A program made the translations under genes and the position numbers. A stretch of 64,000 nt of DNA from Adiantum capillus-veneris (taxonomy: Eukaryota > Streptophyta > Polypodiopsida > Polypodiales > Pteridaceae), in assembly GCA_014529385.2 (NCBI GenBank), contig CM043968.1, forward strand, positions 127,741,018 to 127,805,017, in the 5' to 3' direction. Below the pieces are notes generated by a model that worked only from the letters and a program-made list of their open reading frames with translations, was not told the DNA's origin and did not search any database. Of this stretch, positions 34,200 to 44,250 are shown in pieces (position 1 is the stretch's first letter; each line of letters opens with the position of its first letter).

Positions 34200-35360
34200 A
34201 AGATCTCACCAAATGTTGAAAATATTGTTAGGCTTCTCTCACTTAAACTCAATTCGTGAAGCTTATCTTACCAAGTGGAAACCACCTCTCCCGGCAACCT
34301 TCACCATGTTTTCTTCTGCATCGGGTCAACGTCAATTGTGCCCTTGCCGAAAAACTTTCACTGTGTTTCTTTTGCTTCTTCTTCAACAAATCTTGGTGCT
34401 CACAAACTCCTATGCTTGGCACTCACACATTCCTACATCGTAGCTCCATTACCTCTATGTTGGAGCTTCTCCAACCCAGTAGTGTTAGCCACTCATTGAC
34501 TGCAACGCTACAATTTTACCAACTTCTTGGACGGCTCAAATCTTCAACAAGCAAGGAATGTAATAGCTTTGATTCATGTCTCTGGATTAGCTATTACCCT
34601 TTGAAAGCTCAAGTGGAAACAAGCCACTAATTCCAGCAAAGTCAAACCTTTTTCCTCTCAAGGCGAGGTAATCTCCCTACCCAAACCTTTCTCCTTTTGA
34701 GTAATCATTATGGCAACTCCTTCCCCCTCTTTGTCATTGACTTTGGGATCAAACCTTACCCCAATGTCAATAGAGGGTAACCCCAATGCTTCGCTTCCGA
34801 CTCCACAGTGATTCAATTTTGATGTGTGTGCTTATTTTGTATACCTTGGGTTTTTTGCTTTTCAAGGAAAAGCGTCCACACTGGGAACCTCTAGGGCTCT
34901 AGTACTATAGGTGATACATGTAAGTGAAGTACAAAATCAAGCTAAGATTTCTCTTTCTGCTTAAGATTTTACATTGTGGAACTTTGATTTTTTTATTTTA
35001 TTTTTTTGTTCGCTTTTAACATTTTAATTTTGTAACTTTGGGGGGTCATATAACATTGTTACCCTCTTCAGACTCATCACATTAGTAAACTCCCTTTATA
35101 ATACTTAAGCTAAAGGTCAATAGGGACTAAGCCCACTAGAAAGCCCTAGTACATTGCACACAATGCGGCCTAAATCGGATTAAGAACCTAAGTAACCATT
35201 GATTATTAGGAAGGCATTCCCCATGGTATTCGAAGAAGATCTCTAACGCCCAGCTTGGTCAAACTAGCTTAGTCGGACTGCTTGATAATGTAGACAAGTG
35301 ATTATGACAAAAACTTACATTGAATTTAATGTTTGGTACCAAGCAAATGCACTGAATATT
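34200..35360. other. Low-information stretch, nothing recognised
   Basis: Several overlapping plus-strand frames at 34256-34630 are rich in Ser, Leu, Phe and Cys because of CTT/TCT-rich DNA, and they match no family. Around 34980-35000 there is a T-rich tract. No gene, LTR end or RNA could be supported here. Confidence 0.35.
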
Positions 35361-35644
35361 ATGCTACCAATCACAACTAAAGAATACAAACATGGATGCA
35401 AAAAAGATAAGGGGCAATGCTAATGGATAGGAAACACCTGTTTGTGTTGATGATCGTGCTTGATTTGAAGAGTAAACAAGAGAAAGATTCCATAAAGATC
35501 CAAATCCGAACAACAACAACACATTTCTGTACACGCTATGAAACATAAGAATAACTTTGGGAGGCACATCAGTGGAATAGGCACCAACCCTTATTGAGCA
35601 CAATTAAACAACGTAAGGAGCCCTAACCTAATTATTTGCACTCC

Positions 35645-36090
35645 CCCTAGAGAGTCAAGGGAATAGGATATTTTAGAGATTGGGAGGAAACCCTAAGGCT
35701 AAACCCCTATCCTCGTCGTCGAGAAAAACAAAGTCATCATCCGTGAGACCATATGTGCCATCCGTGTAATCATGTAAATTGTCTTCATCATTAGGGGAAC
35801 CAATGTTTACTAAGAAGGTCACTAGATGTCTATAGTCATCTTGGTCATGAGGGTAGTCTTGCGCAATGGGAAAAACTCTCTCTACTAAGTATGGATCAGT
35901 CGTGGTCAAGAGACGTATCAACCATTCTAACTCATTGAAATTCCTCCCACATGTTAGCGTATCTACCACATCCCATTCACAAGCAAGCACTGGAAAGACC
36001 ATGTGAAACACTTATGAAAAGTAACGAGGGTACCTCTCACCCAAGGTAAGAGTGGATGACTCTAGAGTACTAGCCATATCTGTACACATA
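35645..36090 (-). CDS. Acidic ORF of unknown function (112 residues at 35673-36011)
   Basis: A minus-strand frame of 112 codons reads FNELEWLIRLLTTTDPYLVE followed by an Asp-rich C-terminal half (DQDDYRHLV, SPNDEDNLHDYTDG, DDDFVFLDDEDRG). It has the amphipathic look of a real protein but no known domain. Just downstream in the same direction, CTAGGGGGAGTG at about 35641-35652 looks like a polypurine tract plus LTR start, so the ORF may be the last one of an LTR element. It lies beyond the 3' LTR start I assign to element D, so it could instead sit inside that LTR. Confidence 0.35.
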
Positions 36091-36263
36091 GATAGATGAT
36101 GGTTAGAGTGCAAATATTACAAGGGTTGTGTCAAAAGATCGTGTCCTTGTGCATAATGTTTTTTTATGATTTTGCATTATGTATAGAACTCATAGGTTTC
36201 CAGATTTTTGTTTGGTGGCTCTTGCTCTTTACTATATTTTTTTGTTTTTTTGTGAGTATAAGG

Positions 36264-36274
36264 CTTTATATATA
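36264..36274 (-). promoter_or_regulatory. TATA box in the putative 3' LTR of element D
   Basis: TATATATAAAG on the minus strand lies about 80 bp into the sequence that follows a strong polypurine tract (AAGGAAGGGGGAG at about 36353-36365). That distance and order fit an LTR promoter. In a 3' LTR it could start transcription into the flank. Confidence 0.45.
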
Positions 36275-36352
36275 CATTCCCTAAGATTGGATATTGAGAG
36301 TTCAGGGAGGAAGGTTGAGAGGGAAGCAAGTGAATGATGGATGTCAGCAAAC

Positions 36353-36365
36353 ACTCCCCCTTCCT
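36353..36365 (-). promoter_or_regulatory. Polypurine tract and 3' LTR start of element D
   Basis: The minus strand reads AAGGAAGGGGGAG followed by TGTTTGCTGACATCC. A purine run ending in G just before TG is the normal primer site for plus-strand synthesis and the LTR boundary. It follows the WxPK-repeat ORF of D. A matching 5' LTR was not found upstream of the D gag, so the assignment remains probable. Confidence 0.55.
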
Positions 36366-36379
36366 TGGGTAGATCATAC

Positions 36380-37154
36380 CTTTTGGAATGATGTCGTCAC
36401 CTTTTGAAACCAATTGTTCCAAGTTGTTATGGGTGAAGACTTCGACCAATAGTTTTCGACTGTCCTAGGCATTTTTATCTAGTTGGAAGGGTGGTAAGGT
36501 ACTCTCCCATGATTTTATTTTCAACGTTGTTGTAGGTGGTGAACTTACAATGGGAGGTGCAAATTTTTTCTTGTTTGTATGGATATGTACAATGGTATGT
36601 GGAGGTTGTATCGAAGCTTCTATTTCTGTATAGGAACTACATAAGGAGAAAGAAGCTTCATTTGACTTCCCTATTCCTGAGCTAGGTGGAACAAATTGTT
36701 CTTTCTTCGGTACCCAAACTAGCTCTGGAACGGGTGTGTAGCATTCCATGATTTTTTCCTTTCCACGATCTTCAATTCATTTTGGAGCTACAGGATTGGG
36801 CTCACATGGGTCAAGTGATAAGTAAGAGCACTATTTACGTTTTGACACCCAGATTTGATCATTTTCTTCATAGTAGCCTTGGGCTTCCAATAGTTTTTTA
36901 GGAATCCAACGCAACGTTTCTTTACATTTCTTTGGGCGAGTGAGACGTCTCTTACAATGCTCTTGTCTTTTAGCACTAGCTATGGTCGCTAAAGAAGCTT
37001 TAGGGACCACTTGTATGTTTTCTTTGTTATATTAGGATGGGTCTTGTGTGTCTCAAGCTTTATTTCAACTACAACATTTGAATCTCTAGAGAGTTGGGCT
37101 ATGGGGACATATGGTTCAACCTCTTGGACATGCAATGTTTTGGGTTTTATTTCC
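36380..37154 (-). pseudogene. Element D post-integrase ORF, WxPK-repeat tail, part 2
   Basis: Minus-strand frames here match the C-terminal half of the intact-looking ORF at 62924-64000. VEPYVPIAQLSR, THPNITKKTYKW, and CYTPVPELVWVPKKEQFVPP each have a direct counterpart there. Some W-[VI]-P-K motifs have been lost through frameshifts (near 36990 and 36780). The frame ends at the polypurine tract of D. The function is unknown; the repeat looks like a structural or nucleic-acid-binding tail because it is strongly basic. Confidence 0.7.
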
Positions 37155-37158
37155 TTAA

Positions 37159-38496
37159 CACTAGAATGGTAACCTAACAGGACATAAAAGTGTCCTTTCA
37201 GGGTTTTGGAAAAAATATCCAAAACTATAGTAGATCCGCTCATTTTGAAAAATCCTTTCATGAGCTTATAGTTCAATAACTACTACATATGGAAAAAATG
37301 AGAAACTTGTAATTTTTATCATCCCTTGGTCACTACAAGCCTCCAAAGTTGATGGACCAGTGCATTTTGCCCAAAACAGCAGTTTCTTACGGTTGATTGC
37401 ATTTAAATAAGAGTGGGGATTTTTGTAGGACATGAGATAAAATTTCCCGTTAACTTCAATGGGTTGGTGACCAAAACATATGGTTTCTTTTACCTCACTA
37501 ATTGTTTTTGGGCAAAAAAATAGGTACAAAAAAGTTGCATTTTTGCCATTCTGCGGACCTATCATCAAAGTTTCTATAGTCACACTCAATACAGATACTA
37601 TATACATGTTTTCTTAGTTCCCTTTGGGCCTTTGGATTCAAAAGGAGCCATGCAGCATGTCAAAAGGATAATGGATCTCTTACAATTGGAACCTTGGGGG
37701 CAATGATAAAGTGCTAAATATAGCAAACACGAAAAATTTGGGTTTAGCATTATGACCTCTAGAAACCTATAGAAACTACTCAATATCTAGCCAAGTTTGT
37801 AGTCTATGATTAGATATGGTTACTACCTACAAAATACACACAATTGGCCTAAGAAACTAGCAATATTGAGAAAGTTATACTTGCTACTCTAAAATGTATC
37901 GTATTCTTCAGTAATCAAAAAACTCAACCTTCATCATATACTATGCTATATAGTATATTAGGTCCCCCAAAACTCAAGGAAGATTAGCTTTATGTTATAC
38001 ATTACACTTACACAATCAAAATTGAATTTGGATATCAAGAAAGCCACCAAAAAAATCATAAAAGTGCTAATTTTGGCCAATAAACATGATTATGCAATTC
38101 TTGTAAATTGGTCATAACTTTCAATTTTAACACTTAGCTCTCTCTACAAGAATCAAAACATATTGAGAACTATGAAGGCCTAACCTCTAGCCATCTAAAC
38201 CTCACAAACATGAAGTTTAGAGTGGTATAGTTGCCAAAAATTGAAAAAAAAGCCAAAAACAGGACCCGTTTTTTCACACAGTTTAGGTTCAAAAATGTTG
38301 TGCAAGAGTAAGGTTAATGGTGAGATCGATACTCCAAAAAAAATGCTAAGTTTTTTTCAGCTCATAAGGCAAGTTTGTGGATATATAGAACCTAGAAATT
38401 CATTTTCATACTCTTCAAATAATTCAAGCAAAATGGTCACTTAACAGGACACAAAAGTGTCCAAGGACATAAAAGTGTCCTGTTACCATTCTAGTG
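37159..38496. mobile_element. TTAA-flanked DNA element with inverted repeats (piggyBac-like, non-autonomous)
   Basis: The 1338-bp insert has 15-bp perfect terminal inverted repeats, CACTAGAATGGTAAC at 37159-37173 and its complement at 38482-38496, and is flanked on both sides by TTAA (37155-37158 and 38497-38500). Inside each end lies the palindrome GGACAYAAAAGTGTCC, once on the left and twice on the right. It interrupts the post-integrase ORF of D, and the related element F is uninterrupted at the same place. TTAA target duplication is the hallmark of piggyBac. The CACTA-like start would suggest EnSpm, but the flanking three bases (TAA and TTA) are not a duplication. No transposase was recognised. 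Confidence 0.75.
37266..37783 (-). CDS. Two unrecognised frames inside the TTAA-flanked element
   Basis: Minus-strand frames of 113 residues (37266-37607) and 61 residues (37598-37783) lie within the insert. The first has KETICFGHQPIEVNGKFYLM; the second is Cys-rich. Neither shows the DDD catalytic pattern or the Cys-rich finger of piggyBac transposases. They may be chance frames or a remnant of a coding region. No function is proposed. Confidence 0.2.
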
Positions 38497-38940
38497 TTAA
38501 TTAAGAAGCAATATCCCAGGGACTATGGCTGGAGTGGCAGGGTTAAGAGTTGGTTTTTGTGTTGTGACACCTCCAGTCCCCCAATCAATACTGAATTTGG
38601 TGGGTATCATATATGCATCCACGTGCATCCTAGGTTTATATTACTCTCCATAGTTCCAGCAGGCATGACCAAAAAGTCTTGAGCTACAACCCCATTGTTA
38701 TAATTGACAAAAGTGTGTCAGATTCTAAAAACTATAGTTTTTTTCTTGTTGACACCCTTGACTTGGATAATACTCTCAGATAGAGGTGGCTTTCCCAACT
38801 AGCACCATACTCCACATGACAACAGATTATACTTAGCACACATGTCCAATAAGACGTTATATAGCACTTTTCCATAGGTGTTATTTAGCTCAATAGAATA
38901 TTGTGGAGGTGTGTCAGAGTCCGACCAATCATCCTTTGTT
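38497..38940 (-). pseudogene. Element D post-integrase ORF, second protease-like part
   Basis: The minus strand from 38940 down matches the second retropepsin-like domain of element F (63000-63400) but is decayed. The domain is separated from the integrase by a TAA where F has GAA, and the active-site DTG of F reads DMC here. There are further stops near 38800 and 38720. Motifs such as KVLYNVLLD, KPPLSESIIQVKGV and VAQDFLVM are preserved. The TTAA-flanked element cuts it at 38497. Confidence 0.75.
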
Positions 38941-40267
38941 TAAACATGGAATGCATGTGTAACTCCAAGGTTGGTTTCTCGTTGGTGTCTTATGCGTTGT
39001 TGTTGCTCTTTAGCCTCAGTTTGAGCTTGTATCTTCTTCAATTCTGTTTGTGCCTTGGCTACCTTTTTTTTATGGATGGCACGTAGCTCCTCTTGGCTTA
39101 AAGGATCATAATATCTTTTAAATTTGTTATCATTGAGGAATCCGATGGTTTCAACTCCATCAAAAGTCTCCACACGAATGGTTCCTTGTGGGGTGATTTC
39201 ACATACTCTATATGGTCCTTTTCCCGTATATTTCAACTTTTTCTTTTCATTACGCACTCCATACATATGGACTTTATCACCAACATTGATATCCTTGTTC
39301 TTTAGATGACGGTCAAACCATTCCTTCCTTCTATCTTTCTCCACAAGTGCATTTTGCACCGCCAGTTGCCTTTCTTCATCTAACCTCTCAAGGATATATA
39401 AGCAATCAACTAAAGGGTTACCATCCCAACCTTCTTGTGAAGCTACACGAAGACTAGGAATTACAAACTCCCATGGAGTAATTTCTTCTTGGCCGTATAC
39501 CATTTTGAATGGTGTACAATGAATAGCCACTTTGTAAGAAGTACGATAAGCCCATAGAGCTGATGTAAGATTTAAACCCCAATCTGTACGATGAGCTTCG
39601 ACCGTTTTGGTCAAGATAGAGATTAAGGTCTTGTTGGTACTCTCAGCTTGTCCATTTGCTTGTGGATAATAAGGTCTGGACTTATGGTGACCTATCATGA
39701 AGTTGGTAGTGAGTTCTTTTATCACTCCATTGATAAAATGAGTGCCATTGTCACTCACAATCTCATCGGGACAACCAAATCTTGTAATAATATTCTCAAA
39801 GAGAAACTTGGCAGTTGACCTTGCATTAGCCTTACGTGTCGCCCTGGCTTCCGTCCACTTTGTTACATAGTCAGTGGCAACAATAATATATCGAGATTGA
39901 GTGCTACAAGCTGCCGGAATAATTGGGCCTACAAAATCCAAATCCCATTTTTCAAATGGTTGAGTGACTTTAACAGGATGCAAGGGCATCTATCCTTTTG
40001 TTGTGTGATCTTGTAACATTGACATTCATCACATCCTTTTGCAAAAAGTGATGCATCCTTGAATAAGGTAGGCCATCAATAGCCTGATTGCAACACCTTT
40101 CTAGCTGTTAGTTCCCCTGAGAAATCTCCTTCGGCTATACCCATGTGGGCTTCTTGCAGTATGTATAAATGCTCATCCTCACGGGCACAACGTCTAAAAA
40201 TATCATCCTTCCCTAGCCTGTAGAGAGTTCCTGCAATGAGAGAATAAGGTTCACATTCTTTTAACAA
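38940..40267 (-). pseudogene. Integrase of gypsy element D
   Basis: The 349-residue frame 38940-39989 carries the catalytic core: DLDFVGPI, ATDYVTKWTEA, VSDNGTHFI (second Asp) and PYYPQANGQAESTN (catalytic Glu), with the usual spacing. A C-terminal GPY/F-type module (KGPYRVCEITPQGTIRVE) follows. There is no chromodomain. The zinc-binding N-terminus is at 40076-40267 in a frame separated by a stop, with KGCDECQ beyond it. In this family the frame continues past the GPY/F module into a second protease domain. The integrase core itself has no internal stop, although the whole is broken at 39990. Confidence 0.88.
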
Positions 40268-40270
40268 TTT

Positions 40271-40899
40271 TCAAGCTATGTCCTTACGAAGCTCTTTGGG
40301 TGGAAAACCATTAACTAAAAAGTTCACAATCTTCTCACTCCATTCAGGTATGGTCTCGACTAGGAATAGAGAAGTATCATGCAATTCATCACCGACTCCA
40401 ACAGAGGCTTCACCATTGGGTATGTGAGACAAATGATCCGTCGTGACATGTCTTTTACCAGGTCTCACCACAATGGTAAAATCAAACTCAAGGAGAATTA
40501 ACAACCATCGTGTAATTCTTCCCGTGGAACAAGGTTTATTTACTAAATACAACAAGGCTTGATGATCAACATAGAAAACAAACTTATTCGCAAAAAGGTA
40601 GTAGCAAAATTTCTTCACTGCATAAATCATACCTAAACCTTCTCGCTCTGTAGTGGTGTAGTTTCTATCGACATCATTCAATTGACGACTTGCAAAGCTA
40701 ATGGACTAGTCCAATTTATTTTTCCTGGTTGAGCTATAACACACCCAATAGCAAAGTTTGATGCATCAATATGCACATGGAAAACTACATTCCAATCGGA
40801 CACTCGTAGAATAGGAGCGCTAGTCAAGGTCTTTTTCAATGATTGATAAGCATGGTCACACTCCGTGGTCCAGTGGAACTCAATAAGAAGCTTGTACAA
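40271..40899 (-). pseudogene. RNase H of gypsy element D
   Basis: The minus strand reads HVHIDASNFAIGCVIAQPG (first Asp) at 40678-40899. A second frame from 40681 reads NYTTTEREGLGMIYAVKKFC (Glu) and VDHQALLYLVNKP (second Asp), then RPGKRHVTTDHLSH. This is the standard gypsy RNase H order. A short frame change separates the two parts at about 40680. It lies between the reverse transcriptase and integrase of D. Confidence 0.85.
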
Positions 40900-40954
40900 A
40901 GGACGAGCTATCTTGGCAAAGTTTAAAATAAAAATCGGTAATAACCAACATGGT

Positions 40955-41634
40955 TCATGAACCTTTGAACTCCTTTATAGTTTGTAGGTGGTGGCAATTC
41001 AGCAATGGCTTTAATTTTGCTCTTATCTGTGGAAATCTCATTTTTGACACTACATGCCCTAAAATGACTCCATGTTTAACCCAGAATTGGCATTTGAAAT
41101 GGTTTAAGGAGATACAATACAATCTGCACTTCTCAAACACTTTCCGTAAGCATGATAATGTTCTTTTCAAGAGGAACAAACACAAAGGTCATCTAAGAAA
41201 GATTCGCAAAACTCCCTCAAATGTTCTCTAAAAGCAGTGTTTATTAATCTTTGAAAAGTAGCGGGGGCATTGGTTAAGCCAAAAGCCATAACACAAAATT
41301 CCAACACTCCAAATTCGGTTATAAAGGCTATTTTAGCTTGGTCCTCTAGCGCAATTGTGATTTGATTGTAGCCAGAGTACCCATCTAAAAAGCTATAAGC
41401 TTCCTTCCCTGCAACTCTTTCAAGCACATGCTCTGAATATGGCAAGGGGTAATGATCCCTCCTAGTGGTGGCATTGACCTTCTTGAGATCCACACACACC
41501 CTAAGTTTCCCATTTTGTTTTGGCACAATCACTATTGGAGACACCCATTCTAAGTGCTCAGTAGAGTATATGAATCCGCATTTTACAAGCTTTTCAATCT
41601 TTTCTTGAACGATCTTTGCATATTTAGGATTCAT
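40955..41634 (-). pseudogene. Reverse transcriptase of gypsy element D
   Basis: The frame 41167-41634 starts near the classic entry VQEKIEKLVKCGFIYSTEH. It continues with VPKQNGKLRVCVDLKKVN, YSFLDGYSGYNQI (motif A Asp), VMAFGLTNAPATFQRLI (motif B) and FLDDLCVCS (motif C, Asp pair). The palm and thumb end in the next frame at 40955-41185 (HLRKVFEKC, WVKHGVILGHVVS). The N-terminal part of the fingers, upstream of 41634, is broken. Together with the protease at 42021 this is a typical gypsy pol. Confidence 0.88.
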
Positions 41635-42020
41635 TGGGTAGGGTCGTTGTTGGAACTGGTTTAGCCATGCTATTCATTGGGATTGTGTGTTGCACCACAG
41701 AAGGTGGAACACCTTTCATATCATGATATGTCCAAGCGAATATATCTCTGGATTCCTTGAGAAGTTCTTTAAGTATACACTCTTCAGTATCTGTCAGATC
41801 TTGGGCAATGAAAACAGGTTTGGACTCTTCTCCTAGGTCTGCTAGGTCTATTTCCTTAACTATTGTTGGACCATCATAGACTCCATTGCTTCCATCGATA
41901 GGTCTTTTTGAGCCTTTGTATACACAACCTTACATTCCTCTGTGGTGTAGGATTTGAAATGTTCAGGTGCAGGCTGTAAGTCTGTGGGGTCTTGTTGTTC
42001 TGTGGACTGTGATTTCACTT

Positions 42021-42725
42021 CTAATTCATTTTGTTGTTGAGATAACTCTCGATATAAGGAGAATCTTCTCCAACATCAGTGTCCGCTTTACACGTGTAAC
42101 AATATTGCAATAGGGCCGAGTGAACTGTGGTGTCAAATCTATGATCAATTATAAACATGTTTCTTAGAGGATGTGCTCCACTAGTTACAAGATCCACTTG
42201 AATGACAAAATCTTTGAACTGCAAGTAGACATGGTTTTTAGACCAGTCATGCACCATTTTTGCTTCCCTCATGAAAGAACGTCCTAAGATCATCTCAGAT
42301 GCCATAGTGTGCTTGGAGAAATCCATAACAATGAAGGTTATTCTTATTTTATGTCCAAAGACCTTGATCTTGAGATCTTCTAGCATCCCAATAGGTTTAA
42401 CAATAGACCCACTGGCCATATTTACTACTATGGTTCTGGTCGCAAGGTGAGGTCTTCCCATAGTTTCCCAGCAATTTTTAGTCACAATGTTAACCCCAGT
42501 GCCACCATCAAGGATTCCCTTCATAGTTAATCCCTTGGTAGTGATTGGTATGGTTGCATTGGATTCATCTCCCTCAAAGTATTGTCCCAACTTGTTAACA
42601 AGTATTTCTACAATAGGGTTCACATCTAGGTTGGATTGTGGATCTAAGTGTCCCTCCTCTATAGGCATCTCCCTAACTCCATCCATCTGTTGCAAATTGT
42701 GGTAGCCCGACGTGCAGTTCTCCAT
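42021..42725 (-). CDS. First protease (retropepsin) of gypsy element D
   Basis: A 234-residue open frame holds a retropepsin. GQYFEGDESNATIPI precedes ILDGGTGVNIVTKNCW, in which the catalytic Asp is kept but the usual D-[ST]-G reads D-G-G. The C-terminal family motif EMILGRSFMREAKMVHDW follows. It aligns throughout with the larger frame at 60023-61369 in element G, where the active site reads DSGAG. A Ser/Thr to Gly change beside the catalytic Asp would probably weaken the active site. It lies between the gag zinc knuckles and the reverse transcriptase. Confidence 0.8.
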   Translation of the reverse strand: MENCTSGYHNLQQMDGVREMPIEEGHLDPQSNLDVNPIVEILVNKLGQYFEGDESNATIPITTKGLTMKGILDGGTGVNIVTKNCWETMGRPHLATRTIVVNMASGSIVKPIGMLEDLKIKVFGHKIRITFIVMDFSKHTMASEMILGRSFMREAKMVHDWSKNHVYLQFKDFVIQVDLVTSGAHPLRNMFIIDHRFDTTVHSALLQYCYTCKADTDVGEDSPYIESYLNNKMN

Positions 42726-42933
42726 TGAGGAAACCTCGAAGAGCTAAGAATAGCTCAGGGTCTCCATATAGTTTGGACATGATGGTGGTTCTAACTTCTG
42801 AAGCCATGAAGTTCATCAATTTTTCAATACTTAACGGCACCTTTTGGACTTCAGTCCCTTGACGTGGGGAAGATGGGATCTCCATTTCTTCGATAGGGTC
42901 AAGTAGTCCCTCTATAAACATTATTTCCAACAA
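42673..42933 (-). pseudogene. Gag-protease linker of element D
   Basis: An 86-residue frame overlaps the start of the protease frame by about 50 bases. It contains IEGLLDPIEEMEIPSSPRQG and KLMNFMASEVRTTIMSKLYG. It has no known domain and is probably the linker between the gag zinc knuckles and the protease, in a frame now shifted relative to both. Up to about 43300 the same linker continues in broken form. Confidence 0.45.
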
Positions 42934-43303
42934 GAAGTGAGTACGCCCACTTTCCCATGACTTTAAGTCACTTTCTTCTTGGATGACACTAGGTATGGCT
43001 AGGGATCTATGGACTAGTGTTGTTGCATAGGGAACATTGTGTCTGTAATTTGGATCTGCCTAGGTGCTGGCTCTAGATCCCTTTGGGTATCTTCTACCAA
43101 AACCCCTTAATTGCTTGACCCGATCGATCTCCTCTGTAGGGTTTGGATAATTTCCTATCCTCTTCTTGGATCCTAGCCATTGTGGCTCATGACGATCTTC
43201 CTTGTTGGTTTCTTTCTTAGTGGTCGTTTCGGTCTCCATGGTTTCACTTGAATCAAAATCCTCTTCTCAGCATCGTTCATATATACGGGGTCGTCACCAG
43301 TCC

Positions 43304-44250
43304 CTATGTTGGTCTTTGAACTGGGGTCTGAATTCGCTGCTTTTTGTGATCTCTTCCTTTGTGTTTTCTGCTTTTCTGAGATTGGGCAACTGATGCCTTG
43401 TCTCTTTCTTCAAGAATATAATTTTTTTTTAAAAGCATCGATCGTGTGAGTACATTTACTGGTACCACAGGTGTACTTTGTGATGTCTCCTTCATAACCT
43501 CAATCAAGTTTAATGGCGTGATCTTTGGTGCATTTGGATTATTCGGACATTGGTCAATCAAATGATATGTGCCACATCGATTACACATGAGTATCGGCAT
43601 TATAGACGTGCTCGCTTGATTGGTTTGCATTAGTGTGGCGTTCTTTTGTAGCCTAATAGGATACTCGGCCATACGATGTGGACCTCCACACTCATAGCAT
43701 TGAAGAGGTGGTCTCTTAGCAATGTAATTGATATTCTGGCCTCTTGCAACAAGAGCACCTACTTGATAGACAGATTTGACTTGTCCCTAATAGTCCTCCA
43801 TGTAGTATTGTGGACTTTCTTCAAGGGCATCCATCCCATAGGCAATATTAGGGTCTATATCTTCCTCACAGCCTTCCAAACAAACAATAGATGACTCACA
43901 ATCCACTTGATTTACAGAAGTGATTCTCGGATGTGGTGGTTACGGTCCTAGCACTAGAGGTGGTAAGGGTGTTGCTTCAACAACATTATGGGCCCTAGGG
44001 ACCATGTGTTGTGGCGTTTGTTCAAGAGATGGAGTCGGCATCAATGCAAGCACTGGAGGTGTGTCTGTCCATGCTAAGGTTGGTCTATTGGCCGTCGCGC
44101 ACTTAAATACTATGCAATACTTAGCTTGATGACCATACCTCCCACAGGCATTGCCATTCCCATTGAATTTCTCTCTAAAAGTAGGGCATTCACTGGTACT
44201 ATGCAGACCATATCATACTGAGCACCATTGTTGCTCCCTTCTCGGATACA
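43304..44250 (-). pseudogene. Gag zinc-knuckle cluster of element D
   Basis: Reading the minus strand from 44250 down to 43304, four knuckle-like motifs occur in order: QQWCSV..LHSTSECP, ACGRYGHQAKYC, CYECGGPHRMAEY (last Cys lost) and CNRCGTYHLIDQCP. A Pro/Thr-rich linker lies between the second and third (about 44000-44100). Most plant gypsy gag proteins have one or two CCHC knuckles, so four would be unusual. The region is broken by stops (near 44213 and 43790). Confidence 0.65.

Noticed and set aside
34256-34630. Cys/Phe/Ser-rich 124-residue open frame
   Set aside because: Three overlapping frames on the same strand are all open because of pyrimidine-rich DNA; no conserved motif.
37159-38496. 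Reading the insert as an EnSpm/CACTA transposon because its ends start with CACTA
   Set aside because: The flanking three bases are TAA and TTA, not a direct duplication, whereas TTAA is repeated exactly on both sides.
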